Shown here: in pieces, positions 1-8,875 of the stretch
Layout of the letters: every line of letters begins with the position of its first letter
Position numbering within the stretch: the stretch's first letter is position 1
Assembly: GCA_003151275.1 (NCBI GenBank)
Contig: PLXC01000159.1
Location: 337,906 to 401,905 of the forward strand
Source of the DNA: Candidatus Melainabacteria bacterium
GTDB lineage: Bacteria; Cyanobacteriota; Vampirovibrionia; Obscuribacterales; Obscuribacteraceae
Length of the DNA stretch: 64,000 nucleotides
Reading direction: 5' to 3'
Notes under the pieces: generated by a model
What the model saw: only the letters and a program-made list of their open reading frames with translations
Told to the model about the DNA's origin: nothing
Databases searched by the model: none
Position numbers and translations under genes: made by a program

Positions 1-1
1 T

Positions 2-436
2 GGATCTATTTCTGATGGGACACTCACTTTTGCCGTGATTGGTCTCTTGATTCTGGCGCGAGGCTTGTTGATCGTGGTCAATCCGAAAGTACGAAATTAC
101 AATATGTCAGTTGCAATGTCAGATATTGAAGGTGCTGAACTATTCACTTCTTTCAAATCTATCCATCTTGGAATGGTGCCAGTGGCAGGAAGGCTGATTC
201 TTCAACTAAACAATGGTGAGAAGCTAGATTTAGCCATTTCTGCCGCTTCCGATATAGAGATAATAAAGCTCAAATTACTTCCAATGCTTGGCTCGCGTGT
301 TCAATTGTCCTCAAAAAAAGAATTTGACAGTGTCCTGTTCGTGCGTGTGGCTATAGTTCTGGTGGTGGCCGCCGCTATTGCGGCTTCCGTGATATCGGCA
401 GGAGGGGTATCGAACGCCGGCCGTGGCCCACAGTAG
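2..436 (+). CDS. Membrane protein with C-terminal anchor, 5' end outside window
   Basis: The reading frame is open from the first bases of the window, with no ATG and no SD site before the first possible GTG at 35, so the gene probably begins upstream. A hydrophobic stretch (residues FAVIGLLILARGLLIVV) is followed by about 70 soluble residues with alternating strands (SDIEGAELFTSF, GRLILQLNNGEKLDLAI) and then a second hydrophobic helix close to the C-terminus. The strand-rich middle recalls bacterial PH-like domains of membrane proteins, but this is only a resemblance. Function unknown. Confidence 0.6.
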   Translation, partial: GSISDGTLTFAVIGLLILARGLLIVVNPKVRNYNMSVAMSDIEGAELFTSFKSIHLGMVPVAGRLILQLNNGEKLDLAISAASDIEIIKLKLLPMLGSRVQLSSKKEFDSVLFVRVAIVLVVAAAIAASVISAGGVSNAGRGPQ

Positions 437-841
437 TAAGGCAGCTCCTGTTAACAAGAGGACATCCAGCTCGTACTAGCCGCGCTATTTCTGTAGTGTT
501 TTGACTTATAGATGCGCCGTAAGTGGCAATCTTCCTCGTAACCTACAACGCACTATCTGTAACCGTTTCGAGTTAGTGCCGACACTGGTTAAGATCCGTT
601 GCAACATATCAGTTACCAGCGCCCTATTGTGCCCGGATATCAACAGGATCTACTATTGCAAGCATCTTCCTTCGTTTTCTAAACCATTCTTACTTCCCCC
701 AAACAAGCACTTGCATCACTAATTCACCCATTCGTCTGCGCACCCTCGCCGGACAGTGATGCATGTTTGTAATACCTGCAAGGCAACTAATGGGAATTCT
801 TGCAGTTTTCGCATCGCATCGCGATGCCGTGAGGTACCACT
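437..841. other. Intergenic region, no gene recognised
   Basis: About 400 bases between two small membrane protein genes. A 73-codon open frame at 501-722 has no SD site and a composition unlike a protein, so I do not call it. No tRNA-like fold was seen by eye. The last 25 bases hold the SD site of the next gene. Confidence 0.4.
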
Positions 842-1105
842 ATGGGACGCTTCGGCAAATCCATCTTCTACGGCGGGCTCTTCGCCTTCTGGTTCATGTG
901 CTTCTACTACGGAATCGGCGTTATGTCTGCGCTCCTCAAAGGCGAAGATGTCGTTGCATTCGCAGTTCAGTCGATCGGTGTTGGTTTCTTTCTTTGGTTT
1001 GTCTGCAGCTTCGCAGCTTACGAGCTGCACGGCTGGGTCCAGGAACGCAACAAACCACGTCAATCAGACGAACATCGAAATCCCAATGATCGACACATCG
1101 ACTAA
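842..1105 (+). CDS. Small two-helix membrane protein, unknown function
   Basis: Encodes 87 residues. The ATG at 842 follows an AGG-containing SD site (gtgaggtaccact). Two hydrophobic helices, residues about 7-27 and 39-61, are separated by a short polar loop (SALLKGEDVVA). The C-terminal 25 residues are charged and probably cytoplasmic. A strong hairpin terminator follows the stop codon, which supports a real single-gene transcript. Overlapping open frames on both strands are shadows. Family not recognised. Confidence 0.65.
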   Translation: MGRFGKSIFYGGLFAFWFMCFYYGIGVMSALLKGEDVVAFAVQSIGVGFFLWFVCSFAAYELHGWVQERNKPRQSDEHRNPNDRHID

Positions 1106-1142
1106 CGATCGATCTTGATGTCAACCGACTTTTGATTTCTGT

Positions 1143-1183
1143 GTATGCCGGGCGACATGATTGTCGTCATCCGCCCGGCATAC
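1143..1183 (+). terminator. Hairpin terminator after the small membrane gene
   Basis: A perfect 12-base stem (GTATGCCGGGCG with CGCCCGGCATAC) closes a 17-base loop and is followed by the T-rich run ttgttctctt. Confidence 0.75.
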
Positions 1184-1280
1184 TTGTTCTCTTACACCAC
1201 ACCTGCCCATTTACCGAATGTCTGACCTTAGGGTCTCATCCAGACATGCTCATTACGCCAGTCTTCTGCTTCCCTTCCTC

Positions 1281-1436
1281 TACCATCGTTCATTGCCCCT
1301 GTTCATCGCTCTTGTTCATCGCCTTCGTCCATTACCATCGTTCATTGCCCCTGTTCATCGCTCTTGTTCATCGCCTTCGTCCATTACCATCGTCCATTGC
1401 CCCTGTTCATCGCCTTCGCCCATTACCATCGCAGTG
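1281..1436. repeat. 52-base tandem repeat, about three copies
   Basis: Copy 1 (1281-1332) and copy 2 (1333-1384) are identical. Copy 3 (1385-1423) is 39 bases long, lacking an internal 13-base block and carrying point changes. The fourth begins at 1424 and decays after 8 bases. Each unit contains repeated gttcatcgc sub-units, so the array probably grew by slippage. Confidence 0.85.
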
Positions 1437-1636
1437 CCCGTTGATTAACGCTCTTGCTTGATTACATTACTTCTCGTTCAGCTGCCGCCACTGCCTTTCC
1501 TCTTTCCCAATTCGAAATTTTGAAATTATGATACTATATATTCTAATATAACCAAAACCGGACTATAACCGGGAATCGCTCGGTAACTAATCGCCTTGAA
1601 AAACCGCATGAGCACCGCAACTCAAAACAAGCAATA

Positions 1637-1650
1637 CACTATATGCGGTG
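1637..1650. repeat. Palindromic motif copy (CACT-N6-GGTG)
   Basis: CACT-ATATGC-GGTG, one mismatch from the CACC-N6-GGTG palindrome that recurs through the window. It lies about 150-190 bases upstream of the possible starts of the YpsA-like gene. Confidence 0.45.
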
Positions 1651-1801
1651 GCATCGAACTCAGCAGCGATATTTTTTCAAGAAGAGCAGAAACAAGACCT
1701 CCAATACCTTGTAAACTGTGAGCAACAAGGAAGCTTCTAGTCGCTAGTTCAGAGAGAAGTCATGCAAAACCAGAACGAACCGTTAAGTTTCCAAAACCAA
1801 A

Positions 1802-2341
1802 GTGGCCCAATCTACCCTTGCGGCTGATATGAATACCGATGACCACATGATTACACAGTTGGTTTCCGGCGGACAGTCCGGTGTAGATAGAGCAGCTCTG
1901 GACGCTGCCATTGCTGCGGGTGTGAAGATCGGCGGCTGGTGCCCTAAAACTCGCAAGGCTGAAGACGGGGTGATCCCGGAAATTTACACTCTCAATGAAA
2001 CGCCTTCAGCTGAGTACGATCAACGCACTGAGTGGAATGTGAGAGATTCGGACGGCACTTTACTAATTGTTCATGGCACTATATTCGGTGGCAGCCTGAA
2101 TACAAAAAATTGCTGCATGCACTACAATAAACCTTTACTTGTAGTTGATGTTAGCAAAACATCAAATCTCGATGAAGTAGTTAACTGGCTCAGCTCTAAC
2201 AACGTTCAGGTCTTGAATGTCGCCGGGCCACGCGAAAGTCATTGCGAGGGCATTTATGAGATCGCGAAAACATTTATGACGAATCTATTACACATTCCAA
2301 TCAATGAACTGACGACTGCAATTGACGCGGAGCAAGAATGA
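1802..2341 (+). CDS. YpsA/cpYpsA-like putative molybdenum-carrier family protein
   Basis: The motif LVSGGQSGVDRAALDAA near the N-terminus, followed by GGWCPKTRKAEDG, is typical of the SLOG/Rossmann-like family annotated as putative molybdenum cofactor carrier (cpYpsA-related). A second conserved patch is DGTLLIVHGTIFGGS (nucleotide-binding GG). Full length is 179 codons from a GTG at 1802. ATG codons at 1829 and 1847 are alternative starts, and 1847 is only four residues before the conserved LVSGGQSG. No strong SD site decides between them. It overlaps the next gene by 4 bases (ATGA), so the two are translationally coupled. The ligand is unknown; members are thought to bind nucleotides. Confidence 0.75.
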   Translation: MAQSTLAADMNTDDHMITQLVSGGQSGVDRAALDAAIAAGVKIGGWCPKTRKAEDGVIPEIYTLNETPSAEYDQRTEWNVRDSDGTLLIVHGTIFGGSLNTKNCCMHYNKPLLVVDVSKTSNLDEVVNWLSSNNVQVLNVAGPRESHCEGIYEIAKTFMTNLLHIPINELTTAIDAEQE

Positions 2342-3546
2342 TGAAAGCTGCTGAAACCACATTCAAAAATCAATTGTTAGCATATGCACGGGCGGCAAAA
2401 CCATCCATGGTTGAGTGGCGGCGAGCAATCCACTCCTATCCGGAATTGAGTTTCTTTGAAGTCGAGACCAGTCAGTTAGTCGCTGAATCGCTCAAAAAAA
2501 TGGGTTTTGAAGTGACAACCGGAATAGCCGGAACCGGACTAATAGCCAATATGGGGAGCGGCAAGACAATTGTGTTGCGCGCCGACTTAGACGCACTGCC
2601 CATCGATGAAAGCTCTGCGACAGAATATTGCTCTCGAAACCAGGGTGTGATGCATGCCTGTGGTCATGATGCGCACGTGGCTTGTGCACTTGGTGCGGCG
2701 TCGTTGGTAGCAAAAGCTTTCAAGGCGGGCGCGGTGCCACATGGCAGAGTCAGATTTTTGTTTCAGCCCGCTGAAGAAATGGTAAATGCCGAAGGCAAAT
2801 CTGGTGCCGCAATGATGATTGCCGAAAAAGCACTAGCAGACGCAGAAGGCATCATCGCGTTACACGTATTTCCAGATGTTCCAGTTGGGCAAATTTCGAT
2901 CAAGGAGGGTCAGTTTTTAGCCGCTTGCGATTCTTTCGACATAAAAATAAAGGGAAGTCAGAGCCATGGCGCCTATCCGCAGGAAGGCGTCGATGCAATT
3001 GTTTTAGCAGCTCAGGTGGTGCAAGCAATTCAAAGCATCATATCCCGACGTAAATCAGCGCTCGATCCCGCCGTAATGTCGCTCGGCGGCATCCGCAGCG
3101 GCACCTATAGACACAACATCATTGCTGAGGAAGTAGAGTTGACTGGGACTGCCAGATATTTTGACTCTGCTTTGCACACACACTTGCGGGACGAATTGCA
3201 CAGAGCCTGCAGCATCGCCTCCGCGCTTGGCGGCTCATATTCTCTAAACTATGTTCAAGACAATCCACCCGTTATAAACGATCCTCACCTGACTGACATT
3301 GTGCGCCGTTGCGCAGTTTCTTTGCTTGGAGAGGAAAATGTATTGCCGGGAAGTCTGCAAATGGGTGCAGACGATTTTGGCTTCTTTTCTGATCATCTGC
3401 CTGGCTGCTACTTTTTTCTTGGCGCAGAAATAGCAGGCGACCGCAGGAAGGTGCACACTCCCACCTTCGACATTGATGAGAACGCACTGCCCATCGGAGC
3501 GGCTATTCTTGTTTCGTCTGCTCTGGAGTTTCTAGAACAGAGTTAG
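2338..3546 (+). CDS. M20 family amidohydrolase (N-acyl-amino-acid/peptide deacylase)
   Basis: 402 residues, the usual length for the AbgB/IAA-amino-acid hydrolase branch of peptidase family M20D. Visible metal-site motifs are LRADLDALPI, MHACGHDAHVAC, the catalytic pair in FQPAEEM, and a C-terminal MGADDFGFFS-type segment. The lid domain with the SHGAYPQEG histidine is present. It would release an acyl group or amino acid from N-acyl amino acids or dipeptide-like amides in the cytoplasm. Its start overlaps the stop of the YpsA-like gene, so the two form an operon; two ATG codons in tandem (2338, 2341) are possible starts. The exact substrate cannot be read from the sequence. Confidence 0.88.
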   Translation: MMKAAETTFKNQLLAYARAAKPSMVEWRRAIHSYPELSFFEVETSQLVAESLKKMGFEVTTGIAGTGLIANMGSGKTIVLRADLDALPIDESSATEYCSRNQGVMHACGHDAHVACALGAASLVAKAFKAGAVPHGRVRFLFQPAEEMVNAEGKSGAAMMIAEKALADAEGIIALHVFPDVPVGQISIKEGQFLAACDSFDIKIKGSQSHGAYPQEGVDAIVLAAQVVQAIQSIISRRKSALDPAVMSLGGIRSGTYRHNIIAEEVELTGTARYFDSALHTHLRDELHRACSIASALGGSYSLNYVQDNPPVINDPHLTDIVRRCAVSLLGEENVLPGSLQMGADDFGFFSDHLPGCYFFLGAEIAGDRRKVHTPTFDIDENALPIGAAILVSSALEFLEQS

Positions 3547-3633
3547 CCACCACGCTCGGTACACCTGACGCATCCAACAATTTTTTCTACCCACCATCTT
3601 GACCCGCAGCCCATCCGTCAAAAAGGTAATACT

Positions 3634-4083
3634 ATGAAATTCAAAGAGCAGCTCTCATCCGATTTAAAAGAAGCAATGAAGGCACGAGATCAGCTGCGTA
3701 TCGACACGTTACGCGCCACGCTGTCTGCTTTCACCTACAAGCGAACGGAGTCCGGCAAAGAAGACTTGACGGATGAAGAAGAGATTGCTGTGATTCAAAA
3801 ACAAGTGAAGCAACGAAATGATTCAATCTCCGAGTATACGAAAGGTGGGCGCACTGAGCTTGCGGAGAAGGAAGCTAGGGAACGCGAAATCCTGACAAAA
3901 TATTTGCCGGCACAAAAATCCGAGGATGAAATTCGAGAAGCAGTACGCAAGATAATTAGCGAAGCTCAGCCAGCAGAGCGCAATCAGGGCGGCATTATGA
4001 AGTTAGTCATGCCACAGATGAAAGGAATTGCCGACGGAAATTCGGTGCGTCAAATTGTTACAGACGAACTGAGTAAGGGCTGA
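3634..4083 (+). CDS. yqeY: GatB/YqeY domain protein
   Basis: 149 residues, full length for YqeY. The helical N-terminal half (LSSDLKEAMKARDQLRIDTLRATLSA) and the C-terminal domain (GGIMKLVMPQMKGIADGNSVRQIVTDEL) match the tRNA-binding tail domain shared with GatB of the tRNA-dependent amidotransferase. Stand-alone YqeY proteins are widespread and their role is uncertain. The gene follows the M20 gene after 87 bases on the same strand and converges with the response regulator. Confidence 0.88.
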   Translation: MKFKEQLSSDLKEAMKARDQLRIDTLRATLSAFTYKRTESGKEDLTDEEEIAVIQKQVKQRNDSISEYTKGGRTELAEKEAREREILTKYLPAQKSEDEIREAVRKIISEAQPAERNQGGIMKLVMPQMKGIADGNSVRQIVTDELSKG

Positions 4084-4156
4084 CGCCCCCGGATTTGGAG
4101 GCGGCGAGACGCCCGAGCCCAGGCTCAGAGCTCATCTGTATCTCGATCTCTCAAGC

Positions 4157-4837
4157 CTAAACTTCTGGCACCAACATGTAACCGACGCGGTGAATGGTGC
4201 GCACCATTGATTCTTTGCCTTCTGCGTCAATTTTGTTGCGCAACCGCATGATTTGCAAGCGCACTGTATCCGGCGACGCATCTGACTCTGATGACCAGAC
4301 TCGATCCAGAATTGCCTCAGCGCTGAAAGGCTGATTCGGATGACGCAGCAAAAACTCCAGCAAAGAATATTCCCTTGGCTGAAGACTGATTTCTTTGCCG
4401 TTTGACAAGACTTTTCTGCTCGCCGGATCAAGCGAGATATGACCAGCAGTAAGAACAGTTCGACTGACATCAGCGGAGCCTCTGCGCAGAAGCGCCCTCA
4501 GGCGCGCGGAGAGTTCCATCATATGAAATGGCTTGGTCAGGTAATCATCTGCTCCGGCGTCCAGCCCGGTAGTCTTATCCTCAATTTCCTTTTTGCCTGT
4601 GAGCATCAGGATTGGCGTCTGTCCACCGTCATGCCTGAACTGTTGACAAATCTCCGGACCAGACAGCCCAGGCAGCTCCCAATCCAAAATGACCACGTCA
4701 TATTTGTAAAATTTCAGCCGCTCCAGTCCATCCGTTCCCTCATAAACAGGCTCGGGCACGTGCTTCTCGCCCGTCAGCCAGTCGACGATTAGTCCAGAAA
4801 GCTGTTTGTCATCTTCGACGATCAGAATTTTTGCCAT
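4157..4837 (-). CDS. OmpR/PhoB-type response regulator
   Basis: 226 residues from ATG 4837; eight extra codons upstream (to 4861) are possible but precede the receiver domain start MAKILIVEDDKQL. Receiver domain 1-115 has the acidic pair D9/D10, phospho-acceptor D52 in VILDWELPGL and the lysine in LTKPFH. The winged-helix DNA-binding domain covers about 130-226 (SLQPREYSLLEFLLRHPNQPFS, VRLQIMRLRNKIDAEG, IRTIHRVGYMLV). It is divergent from the adjacent sensor kinase gene, with only about 90 bases between starts, so the two are almost certainly partners. Confidence 0.92.
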   Translation of the reverse strand: MAKILIVEDDKQLSGLIVDWLTGEKHVPEPVYEGTDGLERLKFYKYDVVILDWELPGLSGPEICQQFRHDGGQTPILMLTGKKEIEDKTTGLDAGADDYLTKPFHMMELSARLRALLRRGSADVSRTVLTAGHISLDPASRKVLSNGKEISLQPREYSLLEFLLRHPNQPFSAEAILDRVWSSESDASPDTVRLQIMRLRNKIDAEGKESMVRTIHRVGYMLVPEV

Positions 4838-4927
4838 AACCGAGCCATTTCTGCGGACCACTTAAGACTGCCATATTAGCAAGTACTAGCAAGTACCATA
4901 TCCATGGCAGGGAAGACGAGGCATGTC

Positions 4928-6775
4928 ATGCGGATCAATTTAAGACTTTGGCACCAGGGGCTAATACTCGTTGGTGTGCCGATTGGATTAATGCTGATCT
5001 TTCTCGTGTCGCTTTCGCTTTTGCTTACCCAAGCAGAGCTGAAGGCGCAAGAAGTAGATCGATCGAAGACCATTGTTTCAAAAGCCAATTCGTTGCTCAA
5101 AGAATACTTTGATGCGGGCTCGCAGCTGCTGTTTTTCAAATATACGAAAAGCGAAAGCTCCCGGAAGCGTTTTGAGCAACATTTATCCAACAGCGAGGAG
5201 AATTTTAAGGATCTTCACGAGCTGCTTATAGATGATCCAACTGAGCTGCCTATGCTTGAGACGCTTCAAGCCTCAGCTGAAAAGGGCATCACACTTTTAA
5301 AAGACTTCGAGCATAGGCTGCAGGCGCAAGAGAATATCTCAGGTCTAGAAGCGACCGCAATTTACAAACAGTTTAATCAAGCAGGTATCGATTTCACCAA
5401 CAAGATGCACGACCTCGTTGATGCCGAGACCGCGAAACATCGCATCAATGCCGAAGAAGAGGAAAAGAGCAAAGCTCTGGTCAAGGCTTTTTTATTGTCT
5501 GGCGTGATCGCAGCTCTCGTGGTCGGTGCGCTGCTTGTGTTTTTTACGAGAAACACAACCGGAAGGCTGTCGAAGCTCATGGAAAATACGTTGCTGCTAA
5601 GCTCCAATCAGCCTCTGCTTCCCGTTCTTGAAGGGGGCGACGAGATGGCTCAATTGGATCGTTCCTTCCACAGGATGGCAACAGACTTGGCAGAAGCGAC
5701 GCGCAAAGAGCGTGCCATTCTAGATAATGCGGTGGACGTGATTTGTTCGATCAATTCAGAGGGAAGGTTTAGTGCTGTCAATCCCGCTTCCTCGGCTGTT
5801 TGGGGCTATGCTCCTGAAGATCTGATAGGGCGACATTACGCAGACATAGTTGCTAAAGAAGACGTGCAAAAGTTTCGGTCGGCGATAGATCAAATCCGCC
5901 ATGACACCGCCCTGGTTACCATCGAAAATCAAATCGTCAGTCCCAACGAAGAACGAGTGCACATGCTCTGGTCGCTCCGCTGGTCGGATAGCGAGCGCTC
6001 TCTTTTCTGCGTCGCCCACGACATTACCGATCGAAAAAGACTCGAGCAGTTAAAACAAGAATTCCTGGCAGTGATCAGTCATGAACTGCGAACACCGTTG
6101 ACGTCTCTACAAGCGACGCTGACACTTCTATCACACGGAGTTTATGGACCGCTTTCCGAAAGCGGCGAGAAGCGCGTCAGAAGCGCTGAATCAGGTGCTA
6201 CACGATTGATTATGCTAATTAACGATTTACTTGATATCGAAAAAATGGAAGCTGGTAAGTTGAGCATGACTTACCTCGACTGCAATCTTACCGATATCGT
6301 AGAGAATTCTATCGAGGCTGTGCGCGGCTTCGCAGAGGATCACGAAATTATCCTCAAGGCACCAGAAACCTCATCGATAAAAGTCTTGGCAGATTCCGAC
6401 AGACTCGTGCAAGTCATGGTTAACCTGTTATCCAACGCCATAAAGTTCTCCAAAAGTGGAGCAGAGGTCGAGGTCACAGTTACGGACAACGGCGAATTTA
6501 CCGAAGCGCAGGTGATAGACCACGGCGCTGGGATTCCGGCAGGATACGAAGCCAAAATATTTGAAAAGTATGAGCAAGTTCCAACAAGCAAAAGTACAAA
6601 AATGCGCGGCACCGGACTCGGACTACCAATATGCAAAGCAATTATCGATCAGCATGGCGGAACGATTGGTGTCAGAGCCACGCCTGGAGGCGGAAGCACC
6701 TTTTGGTTTTCCATCCCGCGCGTGGGTGGTGGCGTCAGCGGTGCGGCGGATTCCATGCAAGCGGATTCCGTATAG
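4928..6775 (+). CDS. Membrane sensor histidine kinase (HAMP-PAS-HisKA-HATPase)
   Basis: 615 residues from ATG 4928, chosen because GAGG lies 6 bases upstream; ATG 4904 is the alternative. TM1 is at about 8-30, followed by a helical sensor region of about 150 residues resembling CHASE3, TM2 at about 187-210, HAMP, then a PAS domain (AILDNAVDVICSINSEGRFS to CVAHDITDRKRLEQ). HisKA carries the phospho-acceptor H385 in AVISHELRTPLTSL. The ATP-binding domain has the N box (VNLLSNAIKFSKSG), G1 (VIDHGAGIP), F box (FEKYEQV) and G2 (RGTGLGLPICKAI). It should autophosphorylate and pass phosphate to the divergent OmpR-type regulator. The signal is unknown. Confidence 0.93.
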   Translation: MRINLRLWHQGLILVGVPIGLMLIFLVSLSLLLTQAELKAQEVDRSKTIVSKANSLLKEYFDAGSQLLFFKYTKSESSRKRFEQHLSNSEENFKDLHELLIDDPTELPMLETLQASAEKGITLLKDFEHRLQAQENISGLEATAIYKQFNQAGIDFTNKMHDLVDAETAKHRINAEEEEKSKALVKAFLLSGVIAALVVGALLVFFTRNTTGRLSKLMENTLLLSSNQPLLPVLEGGDEMAQLDRSFHRMATDLAEATRKERAILDNAVDVICSINSEGRFSAVNPASSAVWGYAPEDLIGRHYADIVAKEDVQKFRSAIDQIRHDTALVTIENQIVSPNEERVHMLWSLRWSDSERSLFCVAHDITDRKRLEQLKQEFLAVISHELRTPLTSLQATLTLLSHGVYGPLSESGEKRVRSAESGATRLIMLINDLLDIEKMEAGKLSMTYLDCNLTDIVENSIEAVRGFAEDHEIILKAPETSSIKVLADSDRLVQVMVNLLSNAIKFSKSGAEVEVTVTDNGEFTEAQVIDHGAGIPAGYEAKIFEKYEQVPTSKSTKMRGTGLGLPICKAIIDQHGGTIGVRATPGGGSTFWFSIPRVGGGVSGAADSMQADSV

Positions 6776-6837
6776 ATCCGATAGATGTGATAGATCCGAT
6801 ACGCCCGAGAAAATCCGATAGATCCGATAGATCCGAA
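6770..6837. repeat. Degenerate short ATAGATCCG repeats at the kinase gene end
   Basis: Units of the form gatagatccg recur about six times, starting inside the last codons of the kinase gene and running 60 bases past its stop. Some are altered (atagatgtg, atacgcccg). This is simple-sequence DNA that appears to have supplied or replaced the gene's 3' end. Confidence 0.7.
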
Positions 6838-7041
6838 TCAGTTCAATGCAGGCGACGCTAGCGCTCTCCCAGCGTGTCTGCCCTGGCTAAAGGCTCAGCT
6901 GTCGACACTTTTTCGACATAAACAAGTTTGATACAAAGCGTCGATATAGTTTCAACATCGGCACCAAATCATACAAACGGCGCAGGCTAAAGCAAGACCT
7001 TCGATGTACGCGGGTCATCTCTGTCACGGAGGATTTTACTA

Positions 7042-7665
7042 ATGGGCAATCATGAAAATTTCGAAGCGAACAAAGCCGCAGACTCGGTGCAAGAAGGAAA
7101 GCTGAGCAATCTATCAGCCTATGTCATGGAGCGCACCGCTCCCGGTCAAGGCGGCGGACGTGACAGAAACAACGGTCTCGTCGAAAAAGGTATCTTGCCT
7201 TCGATGAATATCATGGAAATGTCCAGCGAAATCCGAACCGGAACAGAGGCTAGCGCGAAAGAAACTCACGATGCAGGCATCAAAGTCGAGCACGGCAAGG
7301 ACGGCAGCACAAAAGTAGAATATCCAACCGGCATCAAAATTGAATCGACAGGTGTATCGCATTCGGAGAACGCAAAGGGCAACATTAAGGTTGAAACCTC
7401 CGGCACCGTCATCGAGGTAATGCCGCCCAACCATCAAAACAAGAAGGGAGAGGTATTCGATGAGAAAGGCAGAATTATCGCCAAGCCTAACGAAGATGGA
7501 AGTTACACCGTAGATAGTGGCAAAGGTTTCTTTACTCAATATCCTGACGGCACCATCGTCAGAGAATCTGCAATCAGAAGTCGCGACGGCAAGACATTTG
7601 AGGTCATCGACACTAATTCTCCGTTAGGCAACTTGAGACCTAGCGACATGACGCACCACAAGTAA
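7042..7665 (+). CDS. Unknown hydrophilic protein with strand-rich repeats
   Basis: 207 residues. The start is well supported by GGAGG nine bases before the ATG. No signal peptide or membrane helix is visible. Residues about 75-200 are built of short alternating turns with a GKDG/DG-x-Y flavour (HGKDGSTKVEYPTGIKIEST, NEDGSYTVDSGKGF, PDGTIVRES, RDGKTFEVI), which suggests a beta-rich repeat fold similar in style to YD-type or MORN-like proteins. The next two genes on this strand share this look. A hairpin follows the stop. Function unknown. Confidence 0.75.
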   Translation: MGNHENFEANKAADSVQEGKLSNLSAYVMERTAPGQGGGRDRNNGLVEKGILPSMNIMEMSSEIRTGTEASAKETHDAGIKVEHGKDGSTKVEYPTGIKIESTGVSHSENAKGNIKVETSGTVIEVMPPNHQNKKGEVFDEKGRIIAKPNEDGSYTVDSGKGFFTQYPDGTIVRESAIRSRDGKTFEVIDTNSPLGNLRPSDMTHHK

Positions 7666-7707
7666 CACGAGACCGCATCTCCACACTGAATTTTCGCCAA
7701 AAATGGA

Positions 7708-7759
7708 CGGCTGACTATCAAACTAGGATTGACCTTCAATCTAGTTGTGGTGTCAGCCG
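7708..7759 (+). terminator. Long imperfect hairpin, probable terminator
   Basis: CGGCTGAC pairs with GTCAGCCG, and inside it AACTAGGATTGA pairs with TTCAATCTAGTT. Only a weak T run follows (ccattttgcattctg), so it may also be a processing or stability element. Confidence 0.55.
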
Positions 7760-7901
7760 AATCCATTTTGCATTCTGAACTGTTTCTCGAGCCGGCCCAT
7801 TCGAAAAAAATTTGTCACGAGAAACGCACATAAACAACTTGTATACAGAACCTCTGTAATGTTCTTCTCATAGGCACACGGGCGTTTTGGAGGACAAATC
7901 G

Positions 7902-8693
7902 ATGGGTGAATCAAATATGCATGGTAAGGTTTTTGACGGTACTGAATGTGCGATGGCATCATCGAAATCTGCATCGCTTGTAGGCGATGAGATGGTCTGC
8001 AAATCATTCAACGATATTTTCCGCAAGCCGAAACAATCTGACGAGGCATGTTTCCTCCCGTCAAATGCGGCTTTGCTTGAGCAGCTCTCCGACGCACAAA
8101 GTGGCAAACCAGGGGTCTGTGAAGCACCAAAACACGAGAAGCGGGGTCCCGTTGATGTCACCAGCGACGAGTATGGCGAGATGATAGCAGTCAAAGATTC
8201 TCGCGGTAATACTTTTACTAAAAGATCTGACGGCAAGTGGGTAGAACATGGCGACTACGGCGACACGACAGTGGAAAATCTCACAGTCGACAGTAAAGGG
8301 AACCTCTCGTACGACTACAACGGCAAAGATACTCACACTCATAACCAGTGGAACGCTGATGGGTCGTACAGCTTCGATTCAAAGGATCAAGGCAAGCTCG
8401 TCTATGATAAAGACAACAACGTGGTTGAAGCACCAGCCGGAGACGGACACAGCCGAAAGTTTCATTACACCAATGGACAGTTGGATCAAATAGACGGCCG
8501 TCTCGGTCATTGGGACCGCGTTGTGAAAGACGGACAGGTTTCATGGGTGAACAAAGGCACCAAGGCAGTATGGGAAGGTGATTTCAGAGTGAACGCGGGC
8601 TCCGACGCCTTAGAATTCAGAGGACATAACGGGGCTGCCTGGGAGTTCACCACAACTGGACGAGATCTTCGCCTCCCTGCAAAAAAGCCATAA
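7902..8693 (+). CDS. Unknown protein with YD-like beta repeats
   Basis: 263 residues from ATG 7902. An upstream TTG at 7887 overlaps the GGAGG sequence, which sits nine bases before the ATG and therefore decides the start. The first 90 residues are polar. The rest is a run of short beta hairpin-like units (DSRGNTFTKRSDGKWVEHG, DSKGNLSYDYNGKDTHTHNQ, WNADGSYSFDSKDQGKLVYD, GHNGAAWEFTTTG) reminiscent of RHS/YD repeats, but with no core or toxin domain. There is no signal peptide. It is probably related to the preceding protein by architecture, not by clear identity. Function unknown. Confidence 0.78.
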   Translation: MGESNMHGKVFDGTECAMASSKSASLVGDEMVCKSFNDIFRKPKQSDEACFLPSNAALLEQLSDAQSGKPGVCEAPKHEKRGPVDVTSDEYGEMIAVKDSRGNTFTKRSDGKWVEHGDYGDTTVENLTVDSKGNLSYDYNGKDTHTHNQWNADGSYSFDSKDQGKLVYDKDNNVVEAPAGDGHSRKFHYTNGQLDQIDGRLGHWDRVVKDGQVSWVNKGTKAVWEGDFRVNAGSDALEFRGHNGAAWEFTTTGRDLRLPAKKP

Positions 8694-8875
8694 AGAACTT
8701 TGATAGACAGTCTCGGTACAGTCTACATATCTTCGCAACCAAATTACACACGAGCACTCGGGGCTGCCAATGGTTGCGCCTTGAACCCTGACCTGAACGT
8801 CGAAGCCTCCAGGGCGTTTGGTAACTTACCGGTAACCTTCTCTAAATACAATCATCTCACTAAGGGTTTACCACG

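Larger units (their letters stand above)
1184..1801. other. Intergenic region with tandem repeat and palindrome
   Basis: About 620 bases with no gene that I accept. It holds the 52-base tandem repeat at 1281-1436, an AT-rich stretch near 1515-1560 that could contain a promoter, and one copy of the CACC-N6-GGTG palindrome class at 1637. Open frames across the repeat (1132-1461) are low-complexity by-products. Confidence 0.5.

Noticed and set aside
1281..1436. Possible CRISPR array
   Set aside because: The units are contiguous with no unique spacers and no cas genes nearby; the same holds for 22021-22180.
1132..1461. Proteins encoded across the 52-base repeat (two overlapping frames)
   Set aside because: Both are made of the repeat read in different phases, lack SD sites and follow a terminator.
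4904..4927. Start of the sensor kinase at ATG 4904
   Set aside because: No SD site precedes it, while ATG 4928 has GAGG six bases upstream; the extra eight residues are not part of the membrane segment.
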